64,000 nt of DNA from Nymphaea colorata (taxonomy: Eukaryota; Streptophyta; Magnoliopsida; Nymphaeales; Nymphaeaceae), in assembly GCF_008831285.2 (NCBI RefSeq), contig NC_045138.2, forward strand, positions 20,925,934 to 20,989,933, given 5' to 3'. The notes below the pieces were generated by a model. The model was not told the origin of the DNA and searched no databases. It saw only the letters and a list, made by a program, of their open reading frames with translations. A program made the translations under genes and the position numbers. Below are positions 9,451 to 22,461 of this stretch, piece after piece. Positions within the stretch are counted from its first letter, which is position 1. The number at the start of each line of letters is the position of its first letter.

Positions 9451-11522
9451 TAGGAAAGGATGGCTTTCAAAGAGTTGCAGGGCTGTTCCCCCAGAAGTCT
9501 TCTGAAAAATACAAGTGTGAAGGAATGCTGTGACCAGCGATAAACTCTACAGTCCACTGCAGTATGTGCTGGCTTGCACTGAGACTATCCTTGCAATTGA
9601 TTGGAAGGATCAAGCTGAGGAAGTAGGTACTCGAATAAGATTGGGAATCATATCGTCTGCATAACTCCCACCCTACAACCGCGGCCCTACCATCAATATG
9701 CTCAACTTCTGCTTTAAAGATCGGGTGAGAATCGGTGTCTCCTTCAATCACCAGGTTTTTTTGCAATGAGGAAGATAACCTGATGCCTGAAATGAGGATC
9801 CTTAAAGACATTATCCGGAGGACAGATAATCGTGGCCATTGTCGCTCGGAGCAATAACAAGGGCTGGAAGAACTTAGAGCGAGCAATTGAAGGCAGAAGC
9901 AATGTTTTAAACCATTTTCATAGGATAGGCCTCGGGCACTCACGATGTATCTCTGCTGGAATTTTGTCCCTTGGCTTGTTTACGCTGATCTTGGTTGGCA
10001 CTTCCTGCATTTCTGAAGTGTCGATGCTAGTTTGCTCTTTTGATTCTTTTGTATGTCTTTTGTGCAGCTCTACTTCAATAACGAAGGAAGGCTTAACCTT
10101 CCCGCAGATTAGCATCAAAACTTTCATATCGGATGAACTCATGAACACCAAAACACAAAGTTGCTATCACACACACAGCTGCATCTGAATGAGAAGGCAT
10201 TCTCGATCTTAACATGGCAAACGAGCACATAATTAGCGCATAGGCTAACGATTAACAATTGAACTCATAGTTCCTTTCCAATATCATGATAACGCATGAT
10301 CCTACAGACACTTCCACATCTCCCCAACAATATGAGCATCACACATTTACAACAATACTTTCTTCAGCCACATAGAAACAAGCTTCATAATATTAGAGAT
10401 TTTTTTTATCGCTTCCCATGATCCATGCAGATCATAAGTCCTAGCCATTTATCTTCCCTGCATAACATTTGCAACACTGAGTCCATGAAAGTCACTGATC
10501 TTGATTGATAATAGAAAAAAAAAATAGAGAGAGAGAGATCTTAAAATATGACGGCCACCTATTTCAACCATCCAATCATCCACATCACCAATTTATAAGG
10601 TAGAAAGGAAGATGTTGACTTTGGTAAAATTAACTCTCTCATAACTCAAACAGAATATCAGAAAAAAGTAACTCCATCAGTGTTTCTTTGTAAGCTGTTC
10701 AAAAATTGAAGAAAAAAAAATCAGTTTCCAAGTTTTTACTGTCACCTCCGACCAATTACAAGGTAGACTTGTCGATGTTCAATTTGGTAGAAATAAGTAT
10801 CGCATACTCTTATCTTCAAAAAGGACAAAATAAATAAAATGCACTCATAAATATCTGAAAAATATGCAGAATAGATACAAGTAATGTAAAAACACATTTC
10901 CTACTTATGCAACGAGTTATCTGTATCTGATATGCACATTTCTCATATAATTTATAAATGAATTTCATTTATCATGTCCTTCTTGAATTATTAGAGAATG
11001 TCATACTTATATACCAAGATGAACATCTGCCACTCTTTACCTTTTAATTGGTTCAAGGGATATCGAACTTGGAAACTATGAAGTCCTTTTGTGCAGTTTG
11101 AAACAGGCACTGCAACTTGTCAGATCATTTTGATCACTTCTGTTTCAGTTGACAACCTTTATGATGATGGATGGTTGAAACGTAAATACATGCTCAAACT
11201 AATATACAACCACAGTCCAACTCTTCAACAAGTATCTCAAACTAACCATCCTTAAACCAAAATTTTATTTGAATGATGCTCCAGTTCCAAGGGCTAGAAT
11301 GACCCATTATTTGAAGAAAGAAGGCAAGAGGATGATCATCATGACGATGCAAAATTAAGTGTTATATGCTGTGGACATTAAGATAATATTCAAGTGAAGA
11401 TATAAGTTTTAATTTGTAACGGCATTTTCTTTTATATTCTTTGTCAACAAAGCAAGTTCGTTCATGAAATATACCAGGAATATAGAGGCAGATACAAGTA
11501 AAGCATGTCATGTACTTCCTAC
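9451..11522. other. Intergenic or intronic stretch with no recognised gene
   Basis: Contains two moderately long open frames on the minus strand (9467-9943 and 9918-10151). The second reads SSDMKVLMLICGKVKPSF, and its start faintly recalls the N-terminus of MULE-type transposases, but no transposase core follows. I do not consider either supported as a gene. The rest is AT-rich with no repeat array. Confidence 0.4.
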
Positions 11523-11653
11523 CTATTGTAGCAAGATCTGTGATAATCCCAAGTGGAAACATGTACATAGCTAGAAAAGCTACTGTACTGAAACAAACAA
11601 CTAAACCAACAACTCCAGCGAACAAGATTTGAGCTTTTTGTGGCCGAAGAAAC
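11523..11653 (-). CDS. Orphan exon encoding a membrane segment, gene unknown
   Basis: On the minus strand a 131-nt segment is bounded by a good acceptor (ttaattag) and a good donor (gtaggaag). It is open in one frame throughout. It encodes 43 whole codons, FLRPQKAQILFAGVVGLVVC then FSTVAFLAMYMFPLGIITDL, with one extra base at each end. The product has one or two hydrophobic spans typical of a membrane protein. I do not recognise the family, and I found no partner exon with matching phases in the flanking 3 kb. It may be a real exon of a gene with small, diverged exons, a captured exon in a transposon, or chance. Confidence 0.3.
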
Positions 11654-12418
11654 CTAATTAAATAATTATATTAAGTGCCAGTAGAACCGGTGGACCTCAT
11701 AACAGCAAGACCTTTGGGTCCGATAGAACATAAGGACACGCTCAAACAAATGCAGACCTGACACCAAACTTCTCTAGCAGTATCTGAGACCAAATGTCAA
11801 TAAAATGAACTTTGAGTATTGCCAAATCTTTATTTTTTTATGCAACATTGTCTCCAATTGACCAAATGTCAAGGAAATCCATAGAAAGAAATAAAAGGTG
11901 GTTCAATTTAGAATTGTAAGTACATCTACAAAAAATGTTTACAAGATAACATAACAATATCACTATCATGGATGAAAAACTAAAGAGCACATCCGTCTTG
12001 AAAGAAATAAAAATGCCCAAAAACTAGCCATTGAAAATTAAAGAAAAGACTGCAAATTCAATACCAATGGAAGCGTATGTAAAATAAAGATTTAGGACAT
12101 TCAAAATTAACAGAAGATAAACGAGAATATTGCTAAATAGCAGAATGCTTGAGAACAAAATTTGCCGTTGACATGGTACAGAAAAGGTCAAAATTGAAGG
12201 ACAGCAATGATGACCAAATATATTAAATAGAACAGAGATTCAATGATCGATGGCCTACCAAGTCATTAGACTAGGTTATCTAGAGGCATATTGTAGAATA
12301 AACGAAATGAGCAGGAAAGACAATTGAAGACAATTGAAACAATAAGCAGAGACAAGGAAATGCAACCAAAACAATAGAATTGAAAAGCACATCAGTTCAA
12401 AGTAAATTCCATTAAAGG

Positions 12419-12476
<58 letters not shown>
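12419..12476. repeat. TA microsatellite
   Basis: Uninterrupted run of TA dinucleotides, about 29 units. Confidence 0.95.
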
Positions 12477-12478
<2 letters not shown>

Positions 12479-13399
12479 AGACTAAGAATACCAAGTTGTA
12501 TTTGTTCATCGTCTCTCTCAAGATCAATGGTATTACAAACAGCATGGTAGTTAGCTGTATTGCTAGCATTACTCAAGCTACAAAGGCCTCGTACAAAGAA
12601 ACTTTGAAATCAATAACATCCTGCTGTTACAAAAGATCAGAAGCCCTCTCTCTTTTCGAGTATGTGGAACCAACAGAGCTTGTTAGAGAAGGAACAGAAA
12701 AATGCCACTTAATGCTCCGGAGATCAAAAGTTAACCACCATCGAGAATTGAAGAAAGCAAACTCTGCTTTTTAAATCAAACAAGACTAAGTGTCAGTCAT
12801 GAGCACAATGACGTTACCTCATTTATGGTGTCTCTCCAATTCTAAGATAACTTCGCTGAACAAAGAAGTGGGTGCTGAGAATATGTTTATTCTGTTAAAA
12901 ACTTAAAATCATAGTTCTTCTGTATTCCTAGGAAAACCATTCAAGCAACTGTAGTCCATGCTCTCCAAAATCCAGAAGACATCCTTCTTTAAAGATATGC
13001 AAAATGAAGATCAAGGGATAAATTCAAACTAGCCTTTGGGGAACAGCTTCTTAAGTAAAAATACAGAATGTGAAAAAAAATAAAAAGACAACAACAATTA
13101 ACTAAGTCACAAAACCACAAAAAGGGACTCCTCTGTAGGAATAAAAAGGACAAGGCTAGGGACATGTAGGAACCTACAACTTTATTATTCTAATGCTTAA
13201 AGACAACCTACTTATTCTGCTGACTTAGAAGCACTAGCTTTCCTTGAGATGAGATGCTCCAATGTAGCACTTTTACACACACATTCTTGTTTTTAAGTAT
13301 ATAATTTTAAAAAGGAAAAACGTAGAAACAAGCTTTGCAGATAGATTCCTCACGACTAGATTACCAAAATCCGTTTTTACAGATGCAATCCCCTACGTC

Positions 13400-13600
13400 A
13401 TTCGTCCTTTGCAATGTCAGCATGCAGAGAGTTCCAAAACTACCATATCTATTTTTGTTCAAGCACGAAAGCGACCCTTTGCAATGTCAATTTACAGAGA
13501 CTGCAAAAACTACCACATCTATTTTCATTGAAGCACAAGATTGTGCAAAGGATCCAAAAACTACCACATCTATTTTTCTTCAAGCAGAGATCGGAAACAT
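13400..13600. repeat. Three imperfect copies of an aaaactaccacatctattttt motif
   Basis: The motif recurs near 13436, 13506 and 13555, each followed by ttcaagca-like sequence. Spacing is uneven (about 70 and 50), so this is a decayed short tandem repeat. Confidence 0.6.
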
Positions 13601-13770
13601 AGAATACTTAGCTCCAGCTATAGGCGAAACATGACACCGCAGATCCATCATTACCCTCACTAAAAGATATATTATTTAGAAAGTGAAATGGATGCAGCAC
13701 GTCAGAGGTCACGTGCATTGTTAATATCAAATGGGATAGACCTTTTAGGGGCACAGACACACACCCGCAG

Positions 13771-13771
<1 letters not shown>

Positions 13772-13813
<42 letters not shown>
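13772..13813. repeat. AC microsatellite
   Basis: About 21 CA/AC units followed by a short TA run. Confidence 0.95.
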
Positions 13814-13820
<7 letters not shown>

Positions 13821-14714
13821 TTTTTATATATAAGTTCAGGCATCTGCGGGCGGGCGTGCACTGTGGTTTATACCCAACCACATCCAATTGTTGTTTTTGT
13901 GTTGCTTGTGCCTCGTGGAATGGTAAAGGGCTTTTGACATAAGAAGGCACCGCCACTTGACATTTCCTGTCAACTTCAAAGGACCCTAAGACTGACTCAG
14001 ATGACAGCTTAAGGTGGTTTAGACAAACAGATGTATCTGCGAAACCGAGAATATGGAAAGTTCTGTTCGTGTAAGCTTGAACTCTCAATGACAGTCCCGT
14101 TCCTGTTACATGCACACCAGCTCCGTGCATTGCGCTAGGCCTCAACTTGTGGCAAATAAATGATAAGAAACTGCTTAATCAATCCATTATAAGCCCACAG
14201 TATGTGGCAAATCAACGATTGCGACTTATATTCCACGTGCAACACCAACTGCACGATACAAAGGCCATAAAGAGCACAATACAACGTGCAGATCTATAAG
14301 CATGCCGTCAGCATTGAAGCTTTGCCAAAGACTATCATGTCACAATTTGATTAGCACCTGTCTGACCAACTGGTTGTCTACTTGAGAAAAAAAAAACAAG
14401 GAACCAAGACAAACCAAGAAAAGATTTATCAAAGGGACATGAAAGATACCAATTACAGAACATCAGGAAGTTCTGAAACAAGCTAGTTCAACAACCTCTC
14501 GGCAGATACAGCAGTTCCATATCATATCGTAACGCTAGAGTTTGAAATCAGTATGGAAAAGACCATATCATTGCCGCTTTTTGTCCTATAGGAAGTCTTA
14601 ACACGAAATATATCTTCTTTTCATTGCAAAATAAACAATAGAAGCAGCACAGCAGCTGACATAGTCTCAACACGCCTATAGGTAAACAAACACGGACTAA
14701 CCTTGACAGTATCT

Positions 14715-16483
14715 CTATAACTCCACTTCCCTGTTGAAAATCCAACTAAATGGAACTTTTGAGGCCTTCTTGGCCCTTGCTTGAGCTCTTTCTTCTAACC
14801 TTCTGAACCTCGGTGCCAAGCCACAGACATAATCCTGGGCTTCTTGCGCCTTGCTAGAAATACCAGTTATCTTCTCCACGTTCCATCGCTTCACCAGGTG
14901 CTCCAGTATGTCCGCATAATCCTTTGCAGTGTAAACTTCCAACTTCTGAGCGACAGCAGAGAAATTATCAAACAGTTTGTCGTCCTGTCCATCATACATA
15001 AGGTGGGCAGGCATTGATATCTTCTTCCTCATCATGTCAGCGAACGACAACATCGTGCCATCGGGATCTAGCTCAAAAAGTTTCTCAATGATCTTAGTAT
15101 AAGCAGTTTCGTGGCGCTTCTCATCAGCGGCGATTGTGCCACACAATTTGGCGAGTTTCAGATCCCCATACTTCTTAGCATGTGCAGCAGTGTTGCCATG
15201 AGAAACGAAGGTTGCTCTCTCCTGGAAGGAGGTGTAAATGAATCCAAGATAGGGGTTGTTCTCAGTTCGGGGGTCCTGAAAGCAAAAATTTATGAATGAT
15301 CACAACCATTTAAGTGGACAAGAAATAGCGACGCAGAAAATGCAGTGCAGATTCGAGTAAAACCCGACAATTTCCAGAAGCATACCATTCCTGATCCAAT
15401 CAGATACTGAATTGTCTTCTCTATCTGTCTCATGTCGACTCTTCCCGTGTAAGTGAGGTACTTGTTAAGAACATCACCATGTCTGTTTTCTTCGGCGGTC
15501 CATGTCCTCGTCCAAACTGCCCAGGAAGTGGGGCTTGCACCAGTCTCGTCCCGAACACCGTCCAGTGTATTGAGCATTGTCTGGTAAGTGGGCAGGGCTT
15601 CCTCTGTTATCATATCTCCGACCAAACAGATAAAGTAATCGTCGGGCATCTCCTTGGACCGCTCTTGCAATTCCTTGAGTTCATCGTAGCCAGCCTCCGT
15701 CGAGAAATCAGGCAAGAAGTCAGACGGCTGCCATGACTCCTCGACTGGCTTCAACAGGGAAGAAGGGTTTGTTCCGCCCATGACTCCAGGGACTTGAAGA
15801 TCTCCATTTTCTCCGGCGGCATCGAATGGGCGACCTGCGAATGCACTTCTCGCGGGCTCAGATTCTTCCTCAGATTCTCGGCCTCCCTGAAATCCAGAGA
15901 AAACATCGCAATCAAGATCAAGTATGAAACGGACGATGACTGACAGTACTGTCGACCTATGGCAGAAACATCAAAACTGTCAGATCTCAAGTCCTCTTGC
16001 AGTTTCAGAAGAACTATGAATCAAAACCGCATTCTTTAAGCGCATCCTCGAACAGAATGCAGAAACCGAAAAGGCAAACAATGTGTAGAACCATAAGTAA
16101 AATCAAAATGGCAAACATCAAGCTCCATCACAGAATCCCCCAAGAAAATACATTTTTCATCGGTCACTCAAAAACACGACCTCCCAGAACAAAACCTCCA
16201 GGACCCACATCCATTGACATGGTAACAAAAGCATTTAGCTCAAACCCAGTTGGATTCCGACTCCCATTAGCAAAGAAAACAAGAAAAAGATATCCGATAG
16301 GACCGAAGAAAAAAAAACAACAAGAAAACACGCAGGGGAGGGAACAAATAAGAAGAAAATGGCTCACTTGGATTTCGGTGGAATGACCGCTGTCATCACA
16401 ACCCTGCCTGACCGAGAGGTGCTGCAGGGAAGACCCACCTTGGCGAAGGAGGGTTGGGAGGTAAGAGCGAGCTTCAACGCCAT
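14715..16483 (-). pseudogene. SAD: Plastid stearoyl-ACP (acyl-ACP) desaturase gene, three exons, one-base frameshift in exon 2
   Basis: The family is the soluble di-iron acyl-ACP desaturases, which put the delta-9 double bond into stearoyl-ACP in plastids. Exons are 16483-16368, 15886-15386 and 15275-14715, with introns gtgagc...ttcag and gtatgc...tttcag. Exon 1 starts MALKLALTSQPSFAKVGLPC, a likely transit peptide. Both iron-binding motifs are present: EENRHG (15493-15476) and DEKRHE (15125-15108). The C-terminus is [12 protein letters not shown]. The frame runs to SWAEQTLLP, then shifts and resumes at [16 protein letters not shown]. One base is missing near 15757-15760. The three exons total 1178 nt; one more base would give 392 residues, the usual family length. 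Either this is a recent pseudogene or the base was lost in assembly. All other sites look intact. Confidence 0.93.
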
Positions 16484-18000
16484 GGCCGTTCAGTTAGAGA
16501 GAAAACAGACCGGTTCTTCAGAGAGAGAGAGAGAGGAATGGTGGAGAGTCAGCGAGGGAGGGATAGAGAGCTGCTGGTTGTGACAGGAGAAGAGAGAAAA
16601 TGGGAACGGCCCGCGGGGAGACAGCCGAGGTCAGGGCTGGCCGTTCAGACGATTGCATGAACCGCTCGATTTCCCCATTCCCTCTTCTCCTCCTCTATTT
16701 ATTTATGGACACAGAAGATTCGAGAAGCCTTCAAAGAGAGAGAGAGAAACTAAAATTTTCTCTAAATTGCACTAAAGAAAATCTCTTGCCAAATTAAGAC
16801 TGAATTAACAAACGAAGAAAGTTCTCTTCCTTACCTTTATCAAACTAATTAATTCATAATGCCTAAAACTCATCTTCCTTCTTTTCTTCCCTCTTTATTT
16901 TCTTGACCTTCTCTTAGTTGCCAATATCAACTTGAGCTTTACAATAAAAACTGTCTTTTCAATCAAACTGATTGCTCCTTGTAACATCACTACGGACTTG
17001 GTGTCCTTCGCGAGTCACATTTATTTAACTACAGAAGCTCGTGTCGGTCTTATCATCTGTTTCACCATGTTCAAAACATGAAGCTTCAGACAGAAACGAA
17101 ACAGATCACTGTTTTTTAGTATCTTTCTCACCTTCCACCTTTTTTACAAGTCAATGTGGAGCGTATTACACTAAAATATAAAGTTTCATTCAAAAAGCGA
17201 TCGAAATAATTAGCATTATTAAGTTGGTAGTGGCTGAAGATATTTAACAAGTCATAATTTGCTGTTCTACGATTAACAAAATGCAACCAATGTTAAGTTG
17301 GTAGAGATAGAACAGATCTAACTTCAATCTTAAAATATCTTCAATGAAATCGCCCCCATATGATCAGGTAAGTTCCCTGTCATCGATAAAACCAATAAGA
17401 AAGTTAATCTCCGGGAAGAGTGAACTGTCACTAAAAATGGAAAATATAATATATGAACAAATATTTGTAGAGAGAGGAGAGAGAAAAGGGGGTCATGCAG
17501 TTTGTCGTCCACTTGTTTGTTATCTGGATGCGGAGTTCGGGGGCTGCCTCTGCGGCTGCTCTCATTCCTCAAAGATTGAGCCCCGAAATCCCGAAAACAG
17601 GCGACGGTGAAATCCGCGTGCGCCCGTCAGTTGTGCTTGCTTTCCTTTTAGGGTTTGAATTTTCTATTTTTTCCATCCGCATACTCCACCCACCCGGCCC
17701 TTTTTTATTTCATTTGTTCTCTCTCTCTCTCATGTGTCCTTTATATTTTACTTTATTTGTTTTTTTGGTGAGCTCTTTCTCTCACTAGTCAAAACCTCTG
17801 TCCCTTTATCGTATAACTCACGGTCTCCTCTTGCCCAAAAATATCTTCTGCCAACCAAATTGGTTAAATAGCTGAATTGAATTTAAGATTTTCAGATGGA
17901 TTGCATTTATTTTTTCCTTTAAAATATTTTTTTATTTAGATTTTCTGGGAGATGCTTTTATCATGTAGCTCACTGTTCTTTATGTTAATTCGTTTTCGAT
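16484..18000. other. Desaturase upstream region and intergenic DNA
   Basis: Begins with GA/CT-rich leader and promoter DNA. A moderately GC-rich patch at about 17490-17640 has short open frames on the plus strand that resemble nothing known. No gene is supported. Confidence 0.5.
16695..16706 (-). promoter_or_regulatory. Possible TATA box of the desaturase gene
   Basis: The minus strand reads ATAAATAAATAG about 215 bp upstream of the desaturase start codon. The CT-rich run between it and the ATG would be the leader. It is a plausible TATA element by position, with no further proof. Confidence 0.4.
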
Positions 18001-18870
18001 GAAGAAGCCAAAACAAGAAACTTCAACAAGACGAGCCAACAACTTGAGCTCGGCTCGAAACCCGCTTGTTTGAACTTCACTTGAATTTGAGTTAAAAATG
18101 AATTCTTGGGACAAATCAGACAACCTTGCTTTAGGCAGGCTCCGTTCATTAATTCGATTAAAAAGTGTGACATTATTATCGATTAACCAAGTCGAGTTAA
18201 GCCAAACTCGAAGTAACGAGCTCGAGCTCGAGCTAGAGCTGCGATTTCAAGCACTCGAGCCGAGTTTGAGTTGGCTCAACTCCACTTAAACTCTAGTTTT
18301 GAACAACACTACAACTAAACTTTTTGTTTTGAAATTGTGTACTTTGTTTTTTTAGGGAGTTGGCGTCGATAAACGATTAATCTTCATTTCGAATGTAAGG
18401 ACATCAACTTTTTATGTTGTAAAAAGGAATCACCGATACAAAAATTGAAGCAAGCGTGGATGGCGCACTCCTGAAAGCGAAGCTTCTGGCGGGCGACGCT
18501 AAAGGCATTCTGCTGGTAGGAAGGCCGCGACTGCTCGTCGCTTCTGGCTTTTCTTCTACGACTCACTTCTACAAGAAATTGGATGAGAACTTCAGCTCTC
18601 TGCAAAACAATGGTCACAGCTTGGTCTCCACTCATTTAAGCTTGTTTACCAATTCGTCATTTGATTTAATATTTTTCCTTGCTTTTAAGTTTGAAAAGAA
18701 AAACCTAGATTAAACGAACTTAATCAAATTTAATCAAATCGAGTTCATGTAGCTTAAACTCAGCTCGTTTATAAGCTCGAACCTGAGTCAAGCTTAACCA
18801 AGTCAAACTCAAATTAGCTCGAATCATTGTAAATCCCTAAGATCAGCTCGAATCTATCATCTAATTAAGT
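18000..18870. repeat. Dispersed-repeat unit rich in CTCGAG/GAGCTCG
   Basis: Left part (18030-18300) contains cgagctcgagctcgagctag and many agctcg/gagttg words. Right part (18720-18860) has the same vocabulary in the opposite sense (agctcgtttataagctcgaa). Between them lies a GC-richer core (about 18450-18620). The layout suggests one non-autonomous element with degenerate inverted ends. Similar vocabulary recurs at 26280-26510. The class is not identified. Confidence 0.45.
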
Positions 18871-20320
18871 CGAGATCGGATGTTTTGAATCTGCTTATTC
18901 AAAATTGCATAAAAACTAATACTGGATTCGATGGAGACACAATGAACGTATTTTGTTAATCTTTTACTTTTTATATTTCCAACTTTCTTCTTTTCACCTT
19001 CTCTGATTTTTTCACTTTGAAAGTGTAATTTCGATTTGATCCAACTCACAAACAATTTGTTTCGGATTCAATTCAGTCAGTTGATTCGCCTAATGTCGAA
19101 TTCACTTCAAAAGTCCATCTTAACATGATCATATGAAAAGCAAAAGAAACAGGGAAACTTGGTAGAGTTACTCGAATCTGGTTCGGTTTGATTTCAAGAA
19201 GAAAATATTAATAGAGAAGTGTAAACAATTCCAACCATTTTTTACGCGGTACCGGGCATTAAGGCAGTCTACATCAATGGTATCTAAGTTACAAATATTG
19301 TAGTCACTGTCATTGTCCAGTTCACTACTCTCATAAACCGTAGAAGGTCCTGAAACATGCTTTGTGAATCTCAAAAGCAACGGACATAAGGAAAAGCTAT
19401 GGTCTCTCTTCTAGGTGGGTGGTGTGGACCACTCACCCTAAAAAAAAAACAAAAAACAAAAAACTTAAATTCTATTTTTTAAGGCCCTAGTAGCCTCTTA
19501 TGCCAGAGGCAAAAGAGAAGCCAGTGTCTCATTTAAGTGTCTTTTGTCTTCACCTGTCAAGTTCACTGTAGGACAGAATAACCAGTGGCAATGGCCCCCA
19601 ACCCCTAAGGATCCATGTGTGATGTCAGAGAGAGAGAGAAGATGGTGCCCACATTGTAGGACCTTGACAGAAAACAGGGAAAATCTGTGGATCATGTCCA
19701 AAGCTTATATGACTTGTGACCTAAGTGGTAGGTTCAAGTTTTAGCACCCACAATGTGGACAACCCTTTGAGAATCTAGGAACTCTCTTCTGTCAATGGGG
19801 CTATGTCTTTGCTGGCCAATGGCTGGATCTTGGTCCCATCTGGCCTTCTAACTATGGCTCTACTTGTTTGGTCCGTAGTTGTCGTCGCGTACCGAAACAA
19901 CCTTATCTCAATGTACTTACATAGCAAGACAATATGCTGCCGGATCGGCCTACATCGGCCGATACACGCCGCAACATTGGTTTGATCCATGGTGTCTTTC
20001 AAGACCACCCACTTCAAGGGGGACCTACTGTGATTCAAATCTGCCATGAAAGGAACAATATTGAGTTCAAAGCCTTCATCAGAGTCCAACTGACCTCATA
20101 ATAGTAAACATCAGTTTGCTTGATTTTAGAGGCGACCATAGTTTGACACCTGACACTTCTGTACCTTGGAAGCTTTATGGGAATCATTTCTTAATGTTGA
20201 AGGAAACTGAATAAATGTGAAGGCCTCGAAATCTCCGCCAAGGTTGGGAGTCCACATAATAATAATAATATATTGTCCTCACCAAACTTTTGCTTGTTCA
20301 GTTGAATATTCATCAAACCC
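18871..20320. other. Intergenic stretch, nothing recognised
   Basis: AT-rich with scattered short open frames on both strands that look random. A small inverted repeat, cggatcggcc with tcggccgata, lies near 19940. Confidence 0.5.
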
Positions 20321-20645
20321 GCATTTGGTAGCTTTGGATCTCATATCTGAGGTGATCTAAGATCTGCCCCGTTGGAAAACCCACTGTTTGAACAAACAGT
20401 GGATTTTAGATCCACAGTTGAATGTAAAAACTGTGGATGAGTCTATAGTCCTATGTGGGGAGATGATAAATCCTTGGATTTTGGATATGGGTGTGTTTAA
20501 TTATGCATTTGGTAGCTTTGGATCTCATGTGTCAGGTGATTTAAGATCTGCATTTTTGTGAAATCCACTGTGTGGATAAACAGTGGATTTGAAACCCACA
20601 GCTAGAATGTAAAACCATGGATTTATGGTTCAATGTGGATGAGAT
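20321..20645. repeat. Tandem duplication, 184-bp period
   Basis: The segment starting gcatttggtagctttggatc at 20321 is repeated from 20505. Shared downstream words are gatctaagatctgc/gatttaagatctgc, ccactgtttgaacaaacagtgg/ccactgtgtggataaacagtgg, and a later gtaaaa(a)c(t/c)(g/a)tgga. Each copy has an internal palindrome around cactg...cagtg. The second copy is shorter at its right end. A MITE-derived duplication is likely. Confidence 0.75.
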
Positions 20646-22460
20646 GACAGGTTCACCAACTTCATCTCTCTGCAAATCGCCTTGAGTCTTCCTTGTGAGG
20701 CAATCAAACGCAATATAGTGTTTAGTTACCTCCATCTTAGATTCAATGGATCTTGTGCCCTTAGATGTTTGATTCATAACAACGATTTGAAATCTTGTGT
20801 TTGCAAAATGAAAGCATCATACCACAAATTTGTCAAAACATATGGATCTTAACTCTTAATATTAAGATTTCTTTCCATTTCATTTGAAATCCGTGGATTT
20901 GAGATCTAATGGTGATTATAAGTCCGCGCTTCTTAAATCCAAAATTTAAAGAACAATTTTCTCCTGCGACAAAAAATACAGCCTAGGAACCATGTACTTC
21001 TTCGCCAACAAGTTTGGTACAACCAAAAGAAATCTTTCTAGTTTCTATCATTACAAGCAATGGGCCAATGGCCATGACCATTTTGTTTAGGGTCACTTTC
21101 GTGTCTTCTCCCTATCATGTAACACCTAGCATGATTTTGTCTAGATGTAGAACCAGTAATTGTCTGCAATACAAAAATATTATGTTCTTTTAGTAATTAT
21201 AAATGTGCTATATGTGTGTGTGTGTTTGCCTTTGAAACGACAAGTCTTTGTTCCATATTTGTTTTAACCTTACTAGGAAAAAGTTAAGTAAGAACGTCAA
21301 AGGAACAAATTTATATCCAATATATTTTTGTTGTATACACTTTTTTGAATGTTCATATGTTTAGATGCGAATTCCAACTTGAATACAAACGAAAAAAAAA
21401 AATTATACTATATCTGCACAATCCAAATTCCAATTCACATTCTGAATTCAATTTGCATATGAGTTTAAGATTCATATCCTGAGTCCAAATCCGGCTCCTA
21501 AACTGAATCCAAACCGGATTACAATACATTAAGATGCAATTTTCAATGTTTACGAACATTGGAATAGGATATTTATTTGAAACTAAATCGGATCGGAAGC
21601 TCAATCCAATTGAATATGTACTTAAATCTAAATCTGAATCACATGAATGCCATTTTTTAAATCCAAACCTAGTCCAATCCTTGAATCGGATATATATAAT
21701 TTTTTTTGCTATATCCAAGATTCAATTTAAATTGGATTCATTGACATCTCTAGGTGTTACCATAAACAAGCAGGGTCAATGGAAAGTAGAAAGGACTAAG
21801 TTCTTCTTCTTCATGCCATTGCGCATCTCACATGCATTCAAGAAAAAACACGCCCTGAATCAAACCGATCGTTTACATTCGAGCCTAATTGACGAGCTAC
21901 GTTATGCACCTCGAGGCTTGTTTAAATATAAAATTATTAGTAATAAAATATTATTTTTTCCTTTTAAGCAACCAACCTTTTCTTATATTCGAGTTTACCT
22001 CATTTAGAATAAGGTAAAGGCCTGGCCCCGAATGAAGGGTGGAGTAGGTAAGAGGACAAAGACTTAAATTGTTGCTGCATGAGACGCATGGAAAAGGGAA
22101 GAAGAAAAGACTGCGTCAGCCGTGGGATTCGTTCCTCCGACGTTTTAAAATAACAAGGACGACATTTATACCAAACTCCGTCCGTCTTTTTTATTACACG
22201 TGAAAACCTTCCATCTCACACTCCCTGAGGATTGGGTGATAGATTCGCAACTGTCCTTTGCAGCCCCAAGACCCATATTCTTTGCTCTAATATTTTTTTA
22301 TTTTTAGGTTAGATTTGACGCGTCATATTAAAAAATTAATAACATTTTCTGATTTTTATTTTAAAATTCATTTCACACTTCGAAGACATGACTAATACGC
22401 TGGTGTACATGTGTGGCATAATCATTTTACAAAGAATTACTAACACCAAAGTTATAATTA

Positions 22461-22461
<1 letters not shown>
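20646..22461. other. Intergenic stretch, nothing recognised
   Basis: AT-rich. Open frames at 21353-21718 (minus) and 21534-22007 (plus) overlap and look random. Repeated aatccaa/ttggatt words between 21400 and 21750 suggest an old dispersed repeat. Confidence 0.45.

Larger units (their letters stand above)
11654..14714. other. Non-coding stretch downstream of the desaturase
   Basis: Holds a TA microsatellite (12419-12476), a short three-copy repeat (about 13400-13600) and an AC microsatellite (13772-13813). A 147-codon minus frame at 13702-14145 is partly made of the AC repeat and resembles nothing I know. The last few hundred bases before 14715 are presumably the desaturase 3' UTR; no AATAAA signal was seen there. 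Confidence 0.5.

Noticed and set aside
9918-10151. MULE transposase N-terminus
   Set aside because: Only a faint likeness over about 20 residues, with no zinc finger or transposase core nearby.
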